Positions 57,101-64,000 of a stretch of DNA of 64,000 bases are shown here, piece by piece (the stretch's first letter is position 1; each line of letters begins with the position of its first letter). The position numbers and the translations under genes are program-made. Source of the stretch: Spinacia oleracea (Eukaryota; Streptophyta; Magnoliopsida; Caryophyllales; Amaranthaceae); NCBI RefSeq assembly GCF_020520425.1, contig NC_079492.1:115541157-115605156 (forward strand). Direction: 5' to 3'. Under the pieces are notes generated by a model. That model made no database searches. It was not told the DNA's origin and worked only from the letters and a program-made list of their open reading frames with translations.

Positions 57101-60100
57101 GGTTCATAAGCTACAAACCTTCTAGCCCATTCATCAGGGATATTGTTCAGCATGAGACTCATAACCTTTTTGAGATCCGCATCCCAGGCGGAAAATCTTT
57201 CAGGGGTCATGTCTCTGGCATAGTAGCTTGGCATGGGATGTAACAGTACATACTCAAGTCCAGTGAGTCTGACTATTTCAACTAGCTTAGCTTCCCATTC
57301 AAGAAAATTTGTTAGGTTCAGCTTGACCATAAGCTCAGAACCCATGATGATGTTTTGATTGTTGTTTGCCATAGTAAAAGTACAATTGAAAAAGAATAAA
57401 CAAATAAATAATCTTTCACAGTTTCTCTTAATAAACTTAAATTCTAGCATACATGCATAAATCAATGTTCATTAAGCATTTTATTCAAATTATGTGTTCC
57501 GGTAGGTGTGAATAAAATTATTCCAAGATCCTAAAACCCATTGAAGAATTAAGCACATTATGTATTTAGACTCAATTCTAAAATCTTTTAGGTAAGCAAA
57601 AGCCTTTTGCTAATAGTCTAGAAACTACTCTTGGTTGATAGGTACGTCTAAGAACTTATTAGGTAAACCTATCGATTTTTCCACGACATAAAAGGACTCC
57701 TTACTTAAATCGTTGAGTTTCACCAAAACTAACATATACTCACAATTATTTGTGTACCTTACCCCTTTAGTATCGATAAGTAACACCTCGTTATGGCGGA
57801 AAACTATTACTAAGATCGATGTAAAGGATATCCAAGTAAGTGTTATTTTGGCATGGCACCTTTTAACTCAATTTTTAAGTTTGGAACTTAAGGCTCTTAC
57901 TATGTTGGTTAGATTTTAAGTGAACTAAAATCCTTAATCATGCAACATAACCAAGCTTTGATCTCATGCATATTTAAGACATATTTAATAGCAATAAATA
58001 ACTTAAAGCATGCATAAGATAAATGTGATCTAGTATGGCCCGACTTTATCTTGAAGCTTCAACTTCAAAGTCCGTCTTGAAAATGGATCGGAAACTCCGT
58101 CTTGAATTTCACCGTGGGATGCGTCATTTTCTTCAAGTAGGATAAGCTATAATTAAACTAATTACAACTATTTGATGGTACGCAGACCATATTTTAATTG
58201 AAAAATAAATTTGGTGCTTTAGACCAATTACATTCAAATTAATGGTACGCAGACCATATTTTCTATCCTATTTGGGCCATACTAGTCACTTCATAACCTG
58301 CAAAACAGTACATATACAATATATATATATACCATTCATCCATTCATTATCATGAATGGCCCACATAATTGGTTAGTTAAAACACATTGTATGCATCACA
58401 TAAATATTTGCAGCAATTAATTAAGGGCACCAATAATCTACCAATTATTCAGTCCTTATTAATTCTAATCAAGTTGTTTAACCTTAAAAGATTTGTAGAC
58501 CTAATCAAGAGTTTATGACTAAAATTGCTCCCACTTAAACCAATAAATTCATATGCTTTACTAATTTCAAACATAAAAATGTATTTCTAGTCTAACCGAA
58601 AACATACAAATTTAATTAAAATTTAAAGCTCATATAAATTTATAATTGAATCCACTTATTTAATTTATTTCAGTTGAATATAACGAATTTAAATTAATTC
58701 AAGGTTTAATTTTAGTAAAATAATTAGTATAAATTAAAATTTATAATAATTATAATAATCAAAATTAAATCCCGAGAAAACAATTTAAATTATTAATTTT
58801 AAAATTAATTAAAATTACTCGAACTGAAAATCTCAAATTAAAATTTAAAACGCGACAATCGTAACACGACGAGCACTTGGGCTTGCGCCCAAGCCCTGTC
58901 GAGTGTTCGTGTAGCAATACGCAAGCAGGCCACACGCAACGCAGCAGTGCAGGCCACGCTGCGCGCGCCCGCTCGCTCGTCGCGCCTGCTTGCCTCGCGT
59001 CTGCTTGCTTGTTGGGCGTGGCAGCACGCGCTGTGGCGCAGCACGCTTGCTGCCCACACGCGTCTGCCCGGTGGCTTGCGCCTCGGCCCTTCGCCCTTGA
59101 CCACTCGCCCATATGCGCACAACACTCGACACAGGGCAACGTGCTGCCTTGTGCTCGTGTGCCATGGCTCTTGCTCGTTGCATCATACCGCATGGGCGAC
59201 GAGCTCCCTTGCTCGTCGTCGCATGTCCGCACTATACAACACCCCTTAATGGTAACATGTAGCGTCCATTGCTTTGTGCGTGCAAGTTTTATGATCGAAT
59301 TGCATAAAAATTAAAACTTTTATTTCCAAAATTAATGACAAATTAATATATCATATTAATTTCATAATTTTAGGGAGAAAAATCGAAAATTTATTAATCA
59401 ATTAATTTCCGGTTAACATGGATTCAAATCTAGGTCATAAAAATTAAAAAATTAACATAAATTAACAATTTTTATGGTGGATTTTAATCATTGGTACCTA
59501 ATTAAATTATTAATTAATCATGAAAATCAAATCAATTCTAAATTATTCGAATTTCAACAAATTAATCATAATTACAAATTAGGTTGTATAATTAACAAGT
59601 CTAGGCATTCATAATTGTTAAACATATACAGTAGGTCAATCAAAAACTCAAGATTTATCAACAAGAATCGCAAATACTTAATTTTACATCTTAAATTTAC
59701 AAACTTTTGCGTTCGAAAAACTAAAACCTCCGAAAAGTCATAGTTAGGCTTCGAATTTGGGAATTCTGAGTTCGGCCGAAAATAAAATTTTAGAATGCCT
59801 TTTACATGCGGAATTGACACAAAAATCACTCGATTTGGATGAGTAACGAAGAAACTGCCGAAAAACTGCGTACATATAATTAAATAAACGCAATTTGCAA
59901 TTAATTACGAAAATTAATCACCCTTTTAATTCTTTGCAAATTTGTAAAATTTAACCATGTTCATGCAATTTAGATTATGAAAATAATAAGAGGCTCGTGA
60001 TACCACAGTTAGGTTATGATACATATGAATAAACATAAATCATGCGGAAAAACCATAAAGCCGGGAAACATATTATTTACACATAATCATTTAGCATAAT

Positions 60101-61388
60101 TCAGATGCATACACTTTGTAGCGTGCCCTCCCTAGCTGCGCCCGAACCGAACAAGAACAAGTCTTTAGGACTCCAAGTGTCGTCCCTCCGTAGATAGTCC
60201 ACAGCACGTCCGGATCCGCCTTAAGCTTGACCAACTAGAATCGCCCTTAAGGTTACTAGGATTTTCGGCTATTTGGGTTGCAAGTGTTTGGCTGATTTTT
60301 GCTTGAAAATCTTACCTTTTGAATACTTCAAATCTCGATGTAAATATGTGACCCTAGGCACCTATTTATAGAGTTTATGGAAAGGAATTATAATCCTACT
60401 AGGATATGGATTTATTAATTAGAATCCTATTAGAACTCTAAATAATAAATTTAATCTTTTAGGATTAGGATTTAATCAATGCACGAATTCCGATAGGATT
60501 AGGATTTGTTACGAACACGAGCACACGCACACGCATGCACGCCCGCACGCAGGCCTTGCGGCCCACGCCGAGCGCACAGCGCATGCGGCCTCGCAGCCCA
60601 TGGGCTTCGTGCGCGCCCGCCATTGCTTGACTGGGCCTGGCCTTGCGCTGGGCATGGTCGAGCAGTTGGCGTGCGGCTTGCTGGGCGTTGGCTTGGCCTC
60701 GTGCTGGGCCTTCGTCTAGCAAGCCTCATCCGATGCTAATTCGTAAGATACGCTTTCCGATTAAATTCCCGTTTCCGGAATTCATTTCCGATACGAACAA
60801 TATTTAATATTTCCGATTCCAGAATTAATTTCCGTTTCGAACAAATATTTAATATTTCCGTTTCCGGAATTATTTTCCGATTCCGATAATATTTCCGATT
60901 CTGACAATATTTCCGTTTCCGGCAATATTTTCGATTCCGGCAATATTTCCATTTCCGATAATATTTTCCGATACGTAGCATGTTTCCGTTTCCGGCAACA
61001 TCTACGACTTGGATAATATTTATATTTCCGATACGATCCATATTTCCGTTTCCGGCAATATCGTCGTTTCCGGAGTATTCATTTCTTGCTTGTGACGATC
61101 TCAGCTCCCACTGAAACCAAGATCCGTCGATTCCGAATATCCATAGATGGAGTATTTAATTCCATTAAATACTTGATCCGTTTACGTACTATTTGTGTGA
61201 CCCTACGGGTTCAGTCAAGAGTAAACTGTGGATTAATATAATTAATTCCACTTGAACTAAAGCGGCCTCTAGCTAGGCATTCAGCTCACTTGATCTCACT
61301 GAATTATTAACTTGTTAATTAATACTGAACCGCATTTATTAGACTTAATATTATATGCATACTTGGACCAAGGGCATTATTTCCTTCA
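51142..61388 (-). mobile_element. Angela-like Ty1/copia element, near-complete fossil
   Basis: Two 1,382-bp LTRs (3' LTR 51,142-52,523; 5' LTR 60,007-61,388) bound the element, which is flanked by TTATG duplications at 51137-51141 and 61389-61393. The LTRs differ by about 2 percent by eye, so the insertion is perhaps one to a few million years old (inference). The primer site (TGGTATCACGAGCC on the minus strand) and a GTGGGAGAC polypurine tract are in place. Parts on the minus strand: gag with zinc knuckle (about 57.4-56.5 kb), protease DTGCGSH (about 56.45 kb), integrase (about 56.1-55.4 kb), reverse transcriptase with YVDDI (about 54.9-54.1 kb) and RNase H (about 54.0-53.4 kb). The protein sequence and the long LTRs fit the Angela lineage. 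The coding part is broken in about three places. A 2.5-kb leader with a GC-rich block (58,850-59,250) lies before gag. Confidence 0.9.
51881..52211. repeat. TTTCCG/CGGAAA minisatellite in the 3' LTR
   Basis: An irregular array of short units of the type ATTTCCGATTCCGG and ATTTCCGTTTCCGGCAAT alternates with AATATT spacers. It includes palindromic TTCCGGAA sites. The same array occurs at about 60,750-61,077 in the 5' LTR, and in inverted form at 61,928-62,252 in the neighbouring element. Unit sequences differ slightly, so it is an old component of the LTR and not a fresh expansion. Confidence 0.8.
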
Positions 61389-61619
61389 TTATGGCACGTT
61401 ACAATTTAGTTTTGCTATATTGCGGTTCTCAGGACACTTACCACTCGCCTTAGCAGAGCCTCCTTTAGCTTTAGAACAACCTTTGTACTGACTTTTAGAT
61501 CCTTATCCTTCCTTTAATTCCGGCAGAGTTTCCCCTTAGATTCCTTGGTTTAGGCTTATGAATTGGCTATAACTTTGGTAGTAATTTGGATGGTTTGAGT
61601 GCTTATACGGGCAGAGTTC
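61389..61619. other. 231-bp spacer between two head-to-head LTR elements
   Basis: The spacer begins with the TTATG target duplication of the minus-strand element and ends just before the first TG of the plus-strand element. It has no recognisable gene. It forms the loop of the large inverted repeat made by the two flanking elements. Confidence 0.6.
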
Positions 61620-64000
61620 TGAAGGAAATAATGCCCTTGGTCCAAGTATGCATTCTATGTTAAGTCTAATAAATGCGGTTCAGTATTAATTGACAAGTTA
61701 ATAATTCAGTGAGATCAAGTGAGCTGAATGCCTAGCTAGAGGCCGCTTCAGTTCAAGTGGAATTAATGATATTAATCCACAGCTTACTCTTGACTGAACC
61801 CGTAGGGTCACACAAATAGTACGTAAACGGATCAAGTATCTAATGGCATTAGATACTCTATCTATGAATATTCGGAACCGACGGATCTTGGTTTCAGTGG
61901 GAGCTAAGATCGTCACAGGCAAGAAATGAATACTCCGGAAACGATGATATTGCCGGAAACGGAAATATGGATCGTATCGGAAATATAAATATTATCCAAG
62001 TCGTAGATGTTGCCGGAAACGGAAACATGGTACGTATCGGAAAATATTATCGGAAATGGAAATATTGCAGAATCGGAAATATTGCCGGAAACGGAAATAT
62101 TGTCAGAATCGGAAATATTACCGGAATCGGAAAATAATTCCGGAAACGGAAATTTTAAATGTTTGTTCGAAACGGAAATTAATTCCGGAATCGAAAATAT
62201 TAAATATTGTTCGTATCGGAAATGAATTCCGGAATCGGAAAATTTAATCGGAAGCGCATCGTACGAATAAGCATCGGACGAGGCCTGCCGGACGAGGCCC
62301 AGCACGAAGCCAGGCCATCGCCCAGCAAGCCAAGCGCGCCGCACAAACAGCAAGGCCAGGCCCAGCAGGCTGCGCGCAGCGCGCACAGCGCGCACAGCAC
62401 GCGCAGCGCACAGCGCGCACAGCGCGCGCAGCGCGCAGCGCGCGCGGGCGCTGAGTGGGCTGCTGCTCGCGCGCACGCATGAGGCCCATCGTGGCTGTCG
62501 TGCGTGTGTGTGCAAGTGTTTGTGTTCGTGCACGTTTCCTAAAACATGCAGAGTTCGGTTAATGATTAAATTCCTAATTCTAATTGATAAATTAATTAAA
62601 TTAGAGTTCTTGTAGGATTCTAGGTTTGATTAATTTGTATCTGAATAGGATTTCGATTCCCTTTCCATACCGCTATAAATATGAGGCTAGGGCTCACAAT
62701 TTATAACACAAGTTTAAAAGTATTCAAAGTGAGTTTTTTGAGAGAAAATTCAAACACACATCTTGCTCAAATTGCCGAAATTTTCTAGTACCTTAAGGGC
62801 GATTCTAGTTGGTCAATCTTAAGGCGGATCCGGACGTGCTGTGGACTATCTACGGAGGGACGACACTTGGAGTCCTAAAGACTTGTTCTTGTTCGGTTCG
62901 GGCGCAGCTAGGGAAGGCACGCAACAAAGAGTATGCATCTAATCTATGCTAAATGATTATGTGTAAATAATATGTTTTCCTGGGTTTATGGTTTTTTCCG
63001 CATGATTTATGAATTGTCATATGTATCATAACCTAACAGTGGTATCACGAGCCCCTTATTATTTTCATAATCTAAATTGCATAAACATGGTTAAATATTA
63101 CAAATTTGCAAGAATTAAAAGGGGTGATTAATTTTCGTAATTGTTAATTAATTGCAAATTGCGTTTATTTAATTATACGTACGCAGTTTTTCGGCAGTTG
63201 CTTCGTTACTCATCCGAATTGAGTGATTTTTGTGTCAATTCCGCATGTAAAAGGCATTCTAAAATTTTGACAAAAAGAGTATTTTTCTGCCGAACCCAGA
63301 ATTCTCAAATTCGAAGCCTAACTATGACTTTTCGAAGGTTTTAGTTTTTCGAATGCAAAATTTCGTAAATTTAAGATGTTAAATTAAATATTTGCGATTC
63401 TTGTTGATAAATCTTGAATTTTTGATTGACCTACTGCATATGTTTAACAAGTTTGAATGCCTAGTCTTGTTAATTATGCAATCTAATTTGTAATTATGAT
63501 TAATTTGTTGAAAATTAGAATAATTTAGAATTAATTTGATTTTCATAATTAATTGTAATTTAATTAGAAACCTATGATTAAAAACCACCATAAAAATTGT
63601 AAATTTACGATAAATTTTAAATTTTTATGACCTAGACTTGAATCCATAACAATCGGAAATCAATTGGATAATAAATTTTCGATTTTTTCGCCCTAAAATT
63701 ATGAAATTAATATTATTTATTAATTTGTCATTAATTTTGAAAATAAATTTTAAATTTTTATGCGATTCGTTCATAAAACTTGCACGCACGAAGCAATGGA
63801 CGCTTCGTGTTACCCTTAAGGGGTGTTGTATAATGCGGGCATGCGACGACGAGCAAGGGAGCTCGTCGCCCGTGCGGCACGAATGCAATGAGCAAGGGCG
63901 TAGTGCACGAGCACAAGGCAGCAGCCCTGCCTTGTGTCGTGTGCCACGAGCAATGAACGAATGGGCATGGGCGAAGAGCGAGCCAAGGCAGTCGCGTGTG
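61620..64000 (+). mobile_element. Second Angela-like Ty1/copia element, 5' part (continues past the window)
   Basis: A plus-strand LTR runs 61,620-63,038 (1,419 bp, TG to CA). The primer site GTGGTATCACGAGCC and about 950 bases of untranslated leader follow, up to the window edge. LTR and leader are homologous to the minus-strand element at 51,142-61,388 but more diverged from it than that element's two LTRs are from each other. The two insertions are therefore separate copies of one family. No coding part is inside the window, so its state cannot be judged. Confidence 0.85.
62325..62460 (+). repeat. GCGC-rich low-complexity expansion in the plus-strand LTR
   Basis: About 130 bases consist largely of GCGCGCAGCGCGCACAGC-type units, forming a nearly pure G/C alternation. 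The equivalent part of the minus-strand element's LTRs (near 51,690-51,800 and 60,560-60,680) is GC-rich but much less repetitive, so the tract expanded in this copy or its lineage. Confidence 0.75.

Noticed and set aside
58765-59314. Several overlapping Ala/Arg/Cys-rich frames
   Set aside because: They lie in the GC-rich untranslated leader of the Angela-like element and resemble no protein. All strands and frames are open because stop codons are rare in GC-rich DNA.

Overview
This is a plant nuclear window, very probably from a eudicot. The genes have plant families and intron styles (CHX antiporters, lambda-class glutathione transferase, a SnRK1-like kinase, DUF604 and DUF7870 proteins). 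The intergenic DNA is AT-rich and packed with nested transposable elements: Angela-type Ty1/copia, long solo LTRs, Mutator-like elements, Helitrons, hAT, CACTA and SINEs. I suspect Caryophyllales/Amaranthaceae (spinach or beet relatives) from the general look of the repeats, but that is an inference and not proven here.

Layout. 1-9.2 kb is gene-rich: the 3' end of a CWC22-type splicing factor (+), a small uncharacterised membrane protein gene (+), a three-exon DUF604 fringe-like glycosyltransferase (-) and a multi-exon lambda glutathione S-transferase (-). 9.2-12.8 kb holds a Mutator-type MITE, a Helitron carrying a CACTA-type MITE, and a SINE. 12.8-15.7 kb is a CHX cation/H+ antiporter (-). 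16-28.7 kb is a TE nest: an old copia fragment is split by a long solo LTR, which is itself split by a young copia element and a Helitron. 28.7-33.7 kb holds only weak exon-like traces. 33.7-35.6 kb is a kinase-domain-only SnRK1-like gene (+). 36.1-39.0 kb is a second CHX gene (-) whose N-terminal exon contains a long coding GTT/AAC microsatellite. 40.4-41.5 kb is a Pack-MULE-like element carrying a piece that resembles the N-terminal half of a plant glutaredoxin-domain protein. 42.3-43.7 kb is an intronless DUF7870 methyltransferase-like gene (-). 44.5-50.8 kb is a second long solo LTR interrupted by a near-complete hAT transposon. 51.1 kb to the end is two Angela-like copia elements facing head to head, so about 2.4 kb on each side forms a giant inverted repeat around a 231-bp spacer.

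The host genes do not form a pathway. The two CHX genes on the same strand look like relics of an old tandem pair now 20 kb apart, with the TE nest and the kinase gene between them. No prokaryote-type operon, CRISPR array, rRNA or tRNA gene was seen. The most unusual items are the truncated SnRK1-like kinase with a changed activation loop, the coding microsatellite in the CHX gene, the Pack-MULE capture, two ultra-short retroposed tails, and the head-to-head LTR-element palindrome. Exon boundaries were placed by eye from GT/AG signals and frame continuity, so a few bases may be wrong.
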